A stretch of DNA of 64,000 nt from Macquaria australasica (taxonomy: Eukaryota; Chordata; Actinopteri; Centrarchiformes; Percichthyidae). The notes below the pieces were generated by a model. The model was not told where the DNA came from. It saw only the letters and a list, made by a program, of their open reading frames with translations, and did not search any database. The position numbers and the translations under genes were made by a program. Below are positions 39,183-51,639 of the stretch, piece by piece. Location of the stretch: assembly GCA_005408345.1 (NCBI GenBank), contig SEMN01000648.1, positions 202,971-266,970 of the forward strand, in the 5' to 3' direction. Each line of letters opens with the position of its first letter. The first letter of the stretch is position 1.

Positions 39183-40924
39183 AGTTGTCCGTTTACTTAA
39201 CCCAGATGCTCTCTGGGAGAAAAACCTGATCTTGATCAATGTTTTTTTATTAGCAATGGATCAAATGATTCAGTGTAATTTCAAAAGGGTTTCTGGTAGT
39301 TGTGAACTCACAGAAAATTGTTCCCACTGCTGCAGCTCTATGGTACATTTACTCTTTGGTTCAGTCTCATTGTTTCCAGCAGCAGCAGGCAGCAAACAAG
39401 CTGATAAACCCACCGTACACTTCCTGCTCAGCACCAAACAGCAGACAGACACAGTTAGAGACTAGCTGGTGAACAACGTGGAGCATTTAGCAGCTAAAGA
39501 GCCAGATATTTCCCTCAGGAGCTGGTGGAGACCAAACCAGAGCAAAAAGGATGAGGAAGTAGCCATTTGCAAACATGTTAGCCAGTTACTTTATGTTTTA
39601 ATTGTAATTTTAAAAAAGTTAGTGACTCTTCCGCCAGGCTATAATGGACAAAAGCTCAGACATTTATATTTACACACAGCACAGCAGGGCTTTTTAACGA
39701 CTAGTGGGCAGAAAAGCTGTAAAACAAACTCTTATAACTAACATGTTAGCCACCTGATGAATCCATTATTAACTCTCCTTTTAGCTGCTGGATGTTCCAC
39801 TTTCTTCACCAGCTAGTCTCTAAATTTGTCTGTCAGCCATTAGATGCTGGGCAGGTAGTGTACGGTTAGCTTATGTAAGCTCATGAGCTATGAGCAGCTG
39901 CCCAACATTTTATACAAGCCAGGTTTTGTCAGTCCAGGGAGTCAAAACCAGAGCCTGATATCTTATTCTTCTGTGTCATAGAGCCCCATTGTTGTGTTTT
40001 TTAATAGTTTTTGGACATCAGTGAGTCACACTGTTGCACTGGATGACATGTTCCTTCATTACACACATAACACACACTCTCAATCTCACATACACCGTCC
40101 TGCTGCCGGAAATATTTACTTACAGCACCAAATATGGATTAATCTGCCACTGAAAATAGTCCAACAAATGTCCTTTAGTTTCAATAACGGTTGCTTAAAA
40201 CCACAGTGACCAGCTGTTTAAGTAAATTGCTGAATCCTTTAAAGAATGAAACTATTTGTGATCCATTTTTAAAAGATTTACGTCTTCAGTGGGAACAAAC
40301 GGGAAGAACCGCAGCCTTATCCTTGAAACTGGCTAAATACGAAGAACCGCCACACTGGAGCAGCTGCATGTCCTCAAACAACCAAAATGTCCACCGTCAT
40401 TTAAAATCAACCTCTGAGAAGACATTAAACTTTATCTATCTGCCTGTCTGCTGCTTGGCCATTAATCATTGATGGTGTTGTATGTCAGCAGAGAGGCTCT
40501 GTGAATGTGCCGAGTTTGTCAAAAAACAGTTAAACGACATTAGAGACGACGGTGTGGAGGAAATCACCGCAGGCTCGTCTGACACTGGTGATACCACCGA
40601 CCACCACAAGCCTGTCAGACAGATGGCGATCTGATGTCATCATGGGTAGGCTGTTTGTGATGCGTTTCTATTGGCTGCACTGACATCACATGACAACAAA
40701 GGATCCGCAATGAACCGTCACCTAGTAATGACAGGTCCTACTCACCTCAAGATGCATGCACACACACACACGTCTGTGGTGGAAGACTAGTTTATCTCAC
40801 ACATCTAAATGTGTTTTGATCTGCAAATCCCCAGATCCAGTTGTAATTAATCAGTTCAAGAAGATATTCTAATTCTGGTGGTTAAAACTAAAGATAGTGA
40901 AATAAAAATACAAGTTCTAATCCT
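39183..40924. other. Intergenic sequence downstream of stab1
   Basis: No gene is supported. Short frames of 60-110 codons lack motifs or codon bias. Part may be 3' UTR if the first AATAAA is not used. Confidence 0.5.
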
Positions 40925-41300
40925 GTGTCCCTGTGTTAAAGGAAGGGTTTGGCATTTTGGGAAATGCACATATTTAATCTGGCGGATTGCTGGATGATTA
41001 GATACCACTCTTCAATCTCTCCGTTTAATACAGCACCAGCCAGCAGCCGTTTAGCTTAGCTTAGCATAGAGACTGGAAACAACAGCTAGCCTGGTTCTGT
41101 CCAACATTTACAAAATTCATCTACCAACACCTCTAAAACTCACCAATTAACACGTCTTGTTTGTTTCATCCATACAAAAATCTAACCGTAAACAACAATT
41201 CGGTGTTTTAGGAGGAGTTATGTGCCGGACTATTTCTTGGCTCTGAGCAGTTGCCAGGCGACCACCAGAAAAGTTACTGCTTTCCTGGGCTGTGCCATTA
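40925..41300. repeat. Common teleost interspersed repeat (gcttagcttagcata type)
   Basis: Contains gggtttggcattttgggaaa, gataccactcttcaatctc, agcagccgtttagcttagct and gttatgtgccggactatttc. I recognise this order from many teleost genomes as a non-coding interspersed repeat. The exact family name was not determined. Confidence 0.65.
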
Positions 41301-42009
41301 TCAACTGCTCCAACAAATTCAACTTTGGAAAAAACAAAAATCTAAATCCATAACACTCTGCTCCATGAAATCAATTTCACTTTTACTCATCTCCACAAAA
41401 TATCTTGTTCCGCTTACATCCTGAACAGCATGCCAACCGAGCAGTCAACCAAAGTACCAAAAGTTAATTATTATTAAGTATAAAATGCCAAACATTTGCT
41501 GATTCCAGTTTCTCCAGTGTGAGGATTCATTGATTCTTTGGGTTTTACTCTGTTGGTCGAACAAAACCAGACGTTTGTCATCATGTAATCTTGTAAAGTG
41601 TGCTGAACATTCTTCACTATTTTCTAGACAACTGAAAAACAAGACTAAAGGTGTCTTCAGACAGAATGTGAAGCAGATTTTCCAGGTGGCGCAATTGTAT
41701 ACAAAGTCAAAAGGAAAGATGGTGTGGGCGCGATTAGACTCAAGGCAATACAACTTGAAAATTCATCTTAAAAATGTGCACTTATGCCGGGACTTTATGA
41801 ATCTGTTTCACATCATACAGAGATGAGATGCAAAAGGAGATTGACTGGAGGGAAATAAAAGAACAGGAGTTTCTGAGTTGAACACGAACACACAGACACT
41901 GTTGGTGTGTCCATTGCTAGCTAGCTTACAGAGAGTTGATTTGCTGTTTGGTGCGAATCAACACGGACTGCACAAATGGTCCAGCTGGCCAGGCTTCTGA
42001 AGACCACTG

Positions 42010-42115
42010 ACATCTGAACTAAATTTCAATGCAATCCATTAAATAGTTGTTGTGATATTTCAGTCCAGACCAAAGTGATGGACCATCCCTAGAACCACGC
42101 TGCTCGTATGGCTAG
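42010..42115 (+). repeat. Dispersed teleost repeat, copy 5
   Basis: Contains aaatttcaatgcaatccatt, atagttgttgtgatatttca and gaccaaagtgatggaccatc, then agaaccacgctgctcgtatg. It matches copies at 18358 and 30478. Confidence 0.75.
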
Positions 42116-43354
42116 TAATCAAAAGATGAATTGATTGTATAAGTAATCATTAGTTTCAGTCCTGGTGTCAGGACTTGTAGTGTTTTGAAACATCAAACAG
42201 TTTGGCGACAGTAACAGCTGTTAAAGCCAAAAGACTAATCACCATCTGATCCTGCTGCTGTTTTAATAAATAAATAAAAAAAATAAAAAAACATGAAGTT
42301 GTGATCTTTGTTGGCTTTTCCTTCATTTCTTTGCTGCCAGAACTGATTTTTTACTTGTTTTGTTTACATCAAAACCACAGAAATCTGCTTCAGTCTTCAC
42401 TTTGAGTGTATCTTATGTTTCTGTGTCTCTCAGTGGCCTCCACATGTGTTCTTTCCCACTTCTGTTTTTCCTCATGGCTGTCTAAACCGAAGAAATGTGT
42501 TTTGTTTACACAGCCAGCAGGGTTTTATTACACTCAGGTTTTCTGTGTGAAAGCAGCCATGTTGTTTATGGTGGAAGGATCCAGTTTGTTTCTTCTCCTT
42601 CCTCTCCTCGGCTCCTATGTTCGAATCCCCAGGCAAAAACAAAAAAAAAAAGATTGTTGTTATTCTGCTGCATCTACCGCTGGCTCGCACTGAAAAACCC
42701 CAAATGCTTCCTCTCTCTGTAGACCTTCACTTTAAATAGATTTCCTTCTCTGCTGCAGACATTCAAGACACAAAAAACAAGCCTGACCTCCTCCCTCTGC
42801 TGTCCATGTGGCTTTATTGGCTTGACAGTTCAGCGGAAAGGTACATTATACATTCAAGCCATATTGAGATTAGAATATCTGTGACGAGGTAACCTTTCCA
42901 AAATGGAGAGCGAGCAGCTGTGGAGGTTACTGTTCCGGCTGTTTCTCTGCCTGCTGAGCTCCCTTCCCCCAACACACAAAGAGCTGAGCGGCAGCGCTGG
43001 CTGCAGAGCAGAGCAGCTTGGAAATGGTTTTGCCTGAGAAGCGAGGCTGTAGGGGGGGAGGGTGAAGACCGGAGACCCTGACCTCCACTGCTGCAGGCTG
43101 GTTGGCTGTTTGCCGCCACTGCAGACCTCATTTAAAATTGGTGTTGTTGGTTCACATCTGACCTCCTGTCTGATGAAACGTCCTGATGTTCGGCCGAGAC
43201 AACAACTGGTCCACGTTAAAGAGCTGAATGTGACAGCTGGTTTCTGAGAAGAGGAAACCGAGGAGCTGATTTCTAACGGTGCGTTCACACATACAAAGAG
43301 TCGGTCTCTCTTTTGTCTCTCATGACTCTGAAGCTTGCAGACATGCATTTGCAT
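42116..43354. other. Intergenic, no supported gene
   Basis: A GC-richer patch (42850-43260) contains a 166-codon minus-strand frame without known motifs, and ctttatt at 42811 would be a minus-strand AATAAAG. A non-coding transcript cannot be excluded, but nothing here supports a protein gene. Confidence 0.4.
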
Positions 43355-44460
43355 TGAGCACGTAATTTACAGACTCGGCTCTTATTTTCCCACGTTTCTT
43401 TATTTCTCGATCAACGTAGTTTCATGCATCGTTGTTCTTATTCAGATCTTGGTAGCTAACGATCGTAGAGAATTGTGAAGCCGTTCACTTTTTCTCCATT
43501 TTGTTTGAAGTTCTTTAACGTAGTGGAGTAGAAAACAACTCTGTGCTTCAGTTTCATGAAGGAATCAAAACGAGCTGCTCGGTCACCAGGTTGTCGCTTC
43601 AGCCTGACAGAACATCTGCATGACATGGAACCGTTCTCAACTTGTCCACGTTGTGCTGCTTCAGTATTTGAGTAGTAGTGGACGGCGGCAGCATGTTTTT
43701 CAAGGTTCAGTTCACAATGAATGACATCCTGTCACGTCTCAGGTGTTTGAGTCTGAACGTGTGAACGGGGTGAAGCTTGCTGGCGTGTTTAGTGTTAAGA
43801 ACATGATTTACATACTCAGCTTGGATTGGGCATTTCTTTCCTCAGGCTGACACTATTGGCATACGATGACGTAGTTCGTGCCTTGTTTTACTTGTAGTCC
43901 TGGTAGCTCATGAGAGTGGCGAAGCAAACGATCAACTTTTCCTTCATTGTTCTTTTATGTAGTTGAATGGAGTAGAAAGCAACTTTGTGCGTCTGTTCTG
44001 CAAGGGAATAAAACAGGAGTTGTGGCTCGTGTGGGTCAGAGGACATTTGGATTTGTGTCGTGTTCTGGGCAAATACTGAGTCACAGTAGGCGGCACCAGC
44101 ATGTTTTTGGAGGTTCAGTTCACAATAAATGGCATTCTGTGGCATCTCCAGTATTTGAGTCTGTAAGTGTGAAGGGGCATAACAAGCCAAAGGCATCACT
44201 GAAGGTCTAACGCATAAGGACTCTGGAGACATAAGGAGACTGGAGACTTTTCAACCTTGAAACAACATCTTGGTGCCCCCAACCAGGACTCAAAAAGGTT
44301 CCCAGCAGCGTGACATGGAGAAGTTGAGAAAGGTTCAACTTTATGCAAATGTCCTCTGATAAGGGGGAGCGACAATTGGGAGAGAATTGGGAAGCCATTG
44401 ACTGCAACAATTAGCTTTTCCTCCATTGTGTTTGAAATTCTTTAAAAAAGGTTCTATATA
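43355..44460. repeat. Diverged tandem duplication, about 410-470-bp period, two copies plus a partial third
   Basis: Copy A (about 43355-43765) and copy B (about 43800-44175) share gaagc...cgttcacttttt/cgatcaacttttcctc, gtggagtagaaa..caact, gcagcatgtttttcaaggtt/accagcatgtttttggaggt, ggttcagttcacaat and tgtttgagtctgaacgtgtgaa. A partial third copy (agagaattgggaagccattg, 44381) lies at 44360-44450. Anchor shifts are 444, 408 and 470 bases. Confidence 0.7.
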
Positions 44461-46943
44461 CGATATTCGATGCAACAAGATGTCGCACTAGCACTAGCAT
44501 CTCAGACCAAAACAAATCAGCACATTGGCCACACCTCCCCCTAACGAGAAACAGTCATTATATCACTCACCTCAAGGCCACCAAACCCCATTGTCAAAAA
44601 CACTAATTTTACCTCGCAGATCGTAAAACACACTTCAAACTCGACAGAAACAAAATAAAGCTCACCAAAACCGCCTATAAATAGTAAATATTCAACTAGT
44701 CACCGACAACGCAGCCACTTCAACTTATGTACAGCTGCTAGAATCAATATTAACACAAGAGGCGGACATTTCTTGCAATGTTTACTGAGGAGGTTAAAAT
44801 TAAAGTTATGCGTAGTTAGCTTCCTGTCGAGTCTTCAGATAGTGACTTAAGAGAGTCCAACTAAGCTGAGAGCACGAGCAAACGATGGAGGGGGATCAGC
44901 GATCAAGAGAACAAAGTGAAAGAAACAAAACCTTTGTTGAAACAAATTGTTTCATGACGATTACGTTCTAAAACAGAAATAAATGGGCTAACTATAAAAC
45001 ACTGTCTCCTTTTCCAACTCTGCATGTCTTTTTATTCATTCATTCCATCTAACTCAAACATGTGAGTCACGTAGCAGTAAATACAGAGAACACCACACCA
45101 ACTCTGTGTTGGTGTTTCCTCGTGTAAGAAAATTGCGTTTCAAAAGCGCACAAAAGGGACTTCCCTTTTCCTGAGTTTAGTTCCTGTGGCATCATGGTTA
45201 AAGCAAATATTTGGTTCGAAAAGGACTAGTATACTTTTTGTGCATTCCTGTTTGTCTTTGTACTGTATCTGAAGAACCGTGAAGACAAATTGTAATGTCT
45301 TTGTTTAGTGTCACGGCACAGGTAGTACTGAAGAAATGATTTGTTGTTTCATCTAGGAGAATTAACTCTAAGCCTTGCAGCTATACCAGCTACAAACAGG
45401 CCACAACATGTGTATACTGAGTGCCATCTGTTGCCAACACCTAAGAAAGAAGCAAGCTTTACCTGAACCCTGCAGAGTTCGACTCGTCTCCCAATGTGTC
45501 ACTTCCCTCATTCATCTGGGTGTCATCGTTATTATCATGTCACTGCATTGAAACTATAAGCAAACAATGTTTCGTTTTGTTTCAACACTTGAGATCACCC
45601 AGTCTCTTTAATTTAGACTAACCAGGAAGTCAGCTCAATTTAAATGACAATACCGTTACAAGAAGTTCATCATTGATACCAGCAAAACCCAGAGTTATTT
45701 CATGTCTGAATGACTGCTGTGCATCAGATGTAGCAGTCGTGAGGTTTGTGTTTGGCCAATTAGTGACACTCAACTATTAGTACAGCCAACTCTGTCTGGA
45801 TAGTTCAGACTTCAGAAAGTACTGCCACCAGAGCACGGGCTACAACCCCAGTAACTAAATTTAGACCTCAGTTCCTCCTGTCAAAACACATGTAAAGTTC
45901 TCAAGTTCCTTAAAAAGGTTCCTAGGCTCCTGGAAAAGTTCCTGTAGTAGGAAAGAGTCAATGCAAGTCAAATTGCTGGAGAGCAAGGTGGACTGCTTTC
46001 ATCTCCATATGTTGGGTTGCCTAGTGACATCATTCAGCACCTCTGCACAGGACACAGGAGACCACCAGGAGGCAAGCACCAAAAACCTGCTGCCCTTCTG
46101 GGGAACTTCACAGACTTTGAGTACAGAACATTACCAAGCAAGAGCCTTCTCACTTATGTTTGTTCAGAGACATGTGAAGGAAGGCCCAGGCTTCATACTA
46201 CAGTGACACTGTTCTTCTCAACAGGCACCAACCATCCAGATGGTTTAGGATCCTGAGCCACTGTCATGTGAACCAAGATTGCATCCCTGATCAGGCCTTT
46301 GCATTAGTTTGCACATAACTGATCACCCACCTCACTCATTGGCTGGACCCAATGAAGCCTCCTACAGCTAATATGTTGGTTTGAATTTCTAATGTGGTTC
46401 ACCGATTGGCTCCAGGGCATGTCAATCAAACAGTTACTTCCTCTATAAACAAACAAAAACACCAGACTCGAGACGGCCTATTCTCCTGACCAACGGCAGA
46501 ACCTAGAGCAAGGCTCTAACTTGCGCAAACCAATGCTCACACCAAACACGGCAGGGTCACGCCTGAACACTGAGCTGGAGGTTGTGCATTTTTGTGAACA
46601 GTGTTTGTAAATCTTGACCCAGCCAGCCATTTTTTTCGTGTGTAGAACACGAGACTACAGCTGGTCTTTTGTGAGAAAATCTTAACTGACAAACAAACAT
46701 TCCTGAAGGCTTTAGACACATAAAACACCAGTATGAAATGTTCAACATGAGTCAGACAGGTCGAAAAACAGCTTACCGTCACATTCTTAGTCTTACTGCT
46801 GGTGAATAATTACTTCTCGTTTGTGTCAGGCAGTAAACTGAGCCAAATGGGTTTGGCTTGAATTTCTGCCACTTCAGTCCTGGTTTAACACCAGTGTTAC
46901 AGGCTGAATCCAAATGTCCAGACATTCCCACGCTTGCATGCTA
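44461..46943. other. Intergenic, no supported gene
   Basis: Two overlapping frames near 45961-46256 (81 and 79 codons) lack motifs. No intact mobile element was recognised in this 2.5 kb. Confidence 0.45.
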
Positions 46944-47053
46944 ACTCCAAACCACAAATTTATTTAAATGGACAAAAGTCAAAAGTTCCATCTTGACAAA
47001 GATCCGGCTAGGATCGAAATATTGTCCATTTAAACAAATGTGTGGTTTGGAGT
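46944..47053. repeat. Long imperfect inverted repeat (hairpin)
   Basis: Arms at 46944-46975 and 47022-47053 are reverse complements with 2 mismatches in 32 bases, separated by a 46-base loop. The loop contains gatccggctaggatcgaaa. It may be a small foldback element. Confidence 0.85.
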
Positions 47054-48905
47054 CAGTGTGTATGTCTTACTCTTTTAATCCATGCTGATTTCCAGCAGCC
47101 CTGGCTGCACCTACATGTGATGTGATAACGTGAATGTGACATTTCTTTTAGCACCACCAACAGCTGAAAATGTCTACTCGTCTAACACTTCAGGATACCT
47201 TATGACCAAATCCACAACTGCCTCAGCTGTACTCAGGGATTAATGCTTATCAATGGATATTAGCATGCTAACATGCTAGCTGCCAAACCCAAAGTAAACT
47301 GCTTACGACCAATAAGACGACCAATAAGACCAAGAAAGTAGAAAATGAGAAGATCACGAATGAGTTAAAAAGTTTTAACCACTTTTGTAAAGCTTTTGCC
47401 CAAAACTATGTCTGTGGAAACCAGCTACATGCTGAAATATCCACTCAGTTGCCAGTTTACTAGGTACACCTAGTTAAACTAATACAGAGAGGTGTCACAT
47501 TATTTAGCCTATCCTCATTGATATCAATGAGAAAAACAAAATATTAGAAACGTGTCAGTATAACACCACACAGTTCAACAGCACCACAAACCACAGTCTT
47601 CACAATTACCATAAAGTTGAATCAACACCTTCCTAAAACAGTTTCAATTAAAACAGAACATTATAACCTTCACAAAAGGTGGAAATTAATGCAGGACTGT
47701 TGTATTAGATTGCATTAGTTTTAGCTAGGCGTACCTAATAAACTCGACCTCGTCCCAAAACCTGGAAGCTGTCAGTTGTAAACAAACACTAGCCGTTTTG
47801 GCAGACAGCTGTTAGCTGCAGTTTACCTGGACTTGTTTTAGCCTGCTGGTTTCAATAAATCCCTAAATACACCACATCAAGCAGAGCTTTCAGCACTTTG
47901 AGGAGGCAATAGATTCTGCATGAGCTTAAAATTGAGACTAGAGTCTGACTCGACTTGTACTGCCAAATCTGAGACCTGAACCCAATCCGAGACGCTATTT
48001 TTGATTTATTTCATCCATTACTGACCATTAGCTCACCAAGCTAATGGATGGCACCGACACTGAATCTATTTGCAACATACAATACACCTGGGTGCAGACA
48101 ACTGGCTCGAGAAATTCTCAGTAAATTACACTTGAAAGTAAACAAACCCAACCTGAAGGCCAAGACAGGTAGCACAACTTTGAGGCAGAATTTGCATACA
48201 GATCTGTTATGGAGAAACTACGATTGTTTAAAAAAGAGACTACACATACACATAATGCTGCAGGAGGTCTGAGACGTTTCTATGGACATTTTGACATATT
48301 TTCTTACTGTGACTCTGCATTTCCATTATAATCCACTGTAATTGCTGTGAATCAAAGGTCAAAAGCCAGCCACCTGAGCATCTTGCTTGGCTCAACTTGC
48401 CACATAATATCTCGTTTTCCACCTGCTCCACCTCCCACAGCAGACTTGTCAGCTTGGAGCTATAGCAGCAGCAGCTGCTCTGAAACAATAAAAACACCCC
48501 AGCACGACGAGTCGACCCACCTACAGGGTAAACGAACAAACTACACCGACATAACGCACGGTGAAGCCGTTACCTTGGTAACAAGATTTCACATCAGCAG
48601 GATTTGTTTCAGTGTTTAAACTGGTCAAATTAAAAAAACAAAACAAAAGTCAGACAGCGTGTGAAACTAACTTGTTCATGAAAACAAATTCAAACAGCCA
48701 CTGGTTGTAATTTACTTAATGCTTTTGTTCCACAGTTGAACCGATATCAGATAAACGGAAAAGGGGAAATAAAAGGATTAGTTCACCCAAATTTCAAAAT
48801 CAATTAATAAATAATAAATAAATAAAATTTTTATTTTTTTATCTCAAAATCGGGGCAAATAAAGCTAAAACTGTCTGCATGGCTAGATGCCACCAAGGAT
48901 AGGTG
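47054..48905. other. Intergenic, no recognised feature
   Basis: AT-rich sequence upstream of the Ty3/Gypsy element. No gene or repeat was recognised. Confidence 0.45.
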
Positions 48906-48910
48906 AGAAC

Positions 48911-49113
48911 TGTCATATATGTTTGATATGAGACAGAGTGGTGTTGATGGTCACAGCAGTTGCGACAGTGGCGCTTTACGGGGGCAGACCGGATGTTTTG
49001 GGGCAGTAAGAAAACCCCGAGAAGGTTGTATGGTGTGGTGAAGAACTGTCTGTTTGATGCCGACAATAAAGAAGTGTTAAAACGGAAATAAGCCGCCCCT
49101 CGATCATTCTACA
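48911..49113 (+). repeat. 5' LTR of the Ty3/Gypsy element
   Basis: 203 bp, TGTCATAT... to ...TTCTACA. It contains aataaa (49066-49071) as a likely polyadenylation signal. It differs from the 3' LTR at about 8-9 positions plus one 2-bp indel by my reading, about 4 percent. Confidence 0.93.
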
Positions 49114-49131
49114 TGGTGTCAGAAGTGTTTC
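49114..49131 (+). other. Putative primer binding site
   Basis: tggtgtcagaagtgtttc begins directly after the CA end of the 5' LTR, where a tRNA 3' end would prime minus-strand synthesis. The TGG start fits the CCA end of a tRNA. I did not identify the tRNA. Confidence 0.6.
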
Positions 49132-49170
49132 GACGCTCACGGGTATAAGAGAAGCCGACGACAGTGCGAC

Positions 49171-49904
49171 ATGGCGAAGTTTAACCCCCCGGCGAACCGA
49201 CTGAGTGGCCTGAATGGAAACAACGCTTCGAGCGATACAGACTCGCTACGAAGCTCAACAAAGACGATGGAGAGGTGCAGGTGAGCTGCTTAATTTATGC
49301 CATGGGCACCGAGGCAGAAAACATTTACAAGTCATTCACGTTCGCGGGGAACGATGAGCGCAACGACTTTGCCGCTGTGGTGGGGAAGTTTGATGAGTAC
49401 TTCTTCCCATGGAGGAATATTATCCACGAGCGGGTATGTTTCCACCAGCGAGTCCAGCGGCCAGGGGAAAAAGCCGAGTGTTTTATCCGAGCCCTGTACG
49501 ACCTATCAGAGCACTGTGAATTTGGTGCGACCAGAGAGGAGAACATCTGCGACCGTATCGTAGTCAGGATTCTGGATAAGGAGCTCTCCCGCAGGCTGCA
49601 GCTAATGGTGGATCTAACGCTAGCCATGACAATACAGACCGTCAGACAGTCTGAGGAGGTCGTAGCACAAGTGAGCCTGCAGGGAGACACGGTGGGATCG
49701 GTGCAGGAGGTGCAGTTTCAATGGAAAAATACAAACTGGAAACCACAACAGAGACAAGGCAAGTCAAAAGACACAAAATGGGGAGGAAATGAAAAGAAAT
49801 ATGGTGTCTCTTCCCACATCTGCCACAACAAAGATGAAAAATGCCCTGCAGTGAAGGCTACGTGTTATAATTGTCACAAAATTGGACACTGGGTGAGAGC
49901 ATGA
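49171..49904 (+). pseudogene. gag-like region, broken
   Basis: The first ATG at 49171 (MAKFNPP) is out of frame with the following gag sequence, so a frameshift or small deletion lies near 49185-49200. The downstream frame (from about 49195) reads WPEWKQRFERYR, a capsid-like region, and then a zinc knuckle CYNCHKIGHW near 49863-49893. A TGA at 49902-49904 falls where the last knuckle cysteine is expected. It would have made the structural protein of the particle. Confidence 0.88.
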
Positions 49905-49919
49905 CGCAATAGCAGGTCA

Positions 49920-51632
49920 GTGCATGAGGTCACAGAGGCTGAGAGAGCTGAGCAGACCTCATACTTCCTTGGTTCAGTGTGTGATGCTAGAGAGAATAGT
50001 GAACAGTGGACTGTGCAGCTACATGTGGATTCCACTCCAATGGAATTCAAAATTGACACAGGAGCTGATGTCACTGTCATAAGCGAGGACACCTTTTACA
50101 CACTCACTCCTGAGAGAAGACTAGAACCACCTGACATCCCTCTGGACAGCCCCGGAGGTGAACTGTTGTGTCTGGGCCGTTTTGATGCGACAATCAACCA
50201 CAAAGGAAAGGATTACCCATTCACAGCTTATGTGGTTCGTGGACACAGGGTCAACAATCTACTCAACCGGACTTTATCAGTGAGGATGAATCTGGTGAGG
50301 CGAGTGGATGAGGTAAAATCCAACACCAGTCATCTGCAAGCCTACAGTGAGCATGGTACTTTAAAAACTGAACCTGTCAAAATCGAGTTAAAGGATGATG
50401 CTGTACCATATGCTGTTCACACTGCACGCCGTGTGCCATTTCCCATGCTGCAGAAAGTCAAAGAGGAACTAAAAAGGATGGAGAACAATGGTGTCATCGA
50501 GCAGGTGATACAACCCACTGAATGGTGCGCACCCATGGTCCCAGTTCTGAAAAGAAACACAGCCAAGGCCAGGATCTGTGTAGACCTGACAAAACTGAAC
50601 AAGTCAGTAAAAAGAGAGCACTACATCCTGCCGACCCCCGACAAGATAACAGCCAAGCTGAGTGGAGCAACAGTGTTTTCCTCTCTTGATGCTGCCAGCG
50701 GATTCTGGCAAATTCTGCTGCATCCAGACAGCTGCAGGCTGACAACGTTTATAACACCGTTTGGGAGGTACCGTTTTAAACGACTACCTTTCGGCATAAC
50801 TAGTGCACCGGAGATCTTCCAGCGAAAGATGTTGGAGACTCTGGGCGGACTAGAAGGCGTGGAAGTCTTCATGGATGACATCCTGGTCTATGGGACCTCA
50901 ATGGAGCAACACGATGCCCGACTGGAAAAGGTGCTGCAGCGCGTCGAGTCAGCTGGCTTGAAGCTCAACAAAGAGAAATGCTCCCTCAGGCAGAGCCAGC
51001 TACGCTTCCTGGGTCATCTTATCGACCAGTCAGGGGTCAGGCCCGACCCTGAAAAGGTGGAGGCCATTCAACAGCTGCCGCCGCCTAGAAATGTGCAGGA
51101 GCTGAAAAGAGTCCTCGGCATGGTAAATTATCTGGGAAGGTTCGTCCCAGCCCTCGCAACAGTGGGGCAGCCATTGTACGAGCTCCTGAAGAGCAAGAAC
51201 ATCTGGATCTGGGGACACTCGCAGCAGTCAGCTTTTGAGGACATTAAAAGGATGCTGACAAATGCTCCAGTTCTTGCCTTTTATGATGTCACGAGGCCCA
51301 CAGCAGTGTCTGCTGACGCTAGCAGCTATGGACTGGGAGCTGTGCTGTTCCAGCTCCACGGGGAAGAGTGGAAGCCAGTAGCATACTGCTCCAGGCGTCT
51401 CTCAGAAGCCGAAACATGCTATGCCCAGATAGAAAAGGAGTGTCTGGCAGGCGTGTGGGCTTGTGAAAAGTTCGACAAGTACCTTTGCGGCTTGGGGGAG
51501 TTCAGGTTTGAAACGGATCATAAGCCGTTAGTGCCGCTTATAAACAACAGAAGCCTCGACAACGTCCCCTTGAGATGTCAGCGTCTCCTAATGCGACTCA
51601 TGAGGTACAATGAGGACATCTTGGCTAACTAG
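49920..51632 (+). pseudogene. pol: protease, reverse transcriptase and RNase H
   Basis: This 570-codon open stretch is in the same frame as the gag segment before the TGA. The protease motif is IDTGADVTVIS (D46). The reverse transcriptase has SSLDAASGFWQ (D257) and FMDD (317-320), a variant of YMDD. RNase H begins at SADASSYGLGAVL (D466) and includes IEKECLAGVWA and ETDHKPL. It ends at LAN then a stop at 51630, before the integrase; the expected junction sequence is missing. The domains appear intact, but the polyprotein is interrupted on both sides. Confidence 0.95.
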
Positions 51633-51639
51633 GTGTAGA

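Noticed and set aside
42854..43354. 166-codon minus-strand frame
   Set aside because: It has no known motif, the composition is ordinary, there is no splice context, and no initiation or polyadenylation signal is convincingly placed. I treat it as chance in a GC-richer patch.
45961..46256. Two overlapping frames of about 80 codons
   Set aside because: They have no recognisable domain and compete with each other. The sequence could be an old repeat but gave no match that I know.
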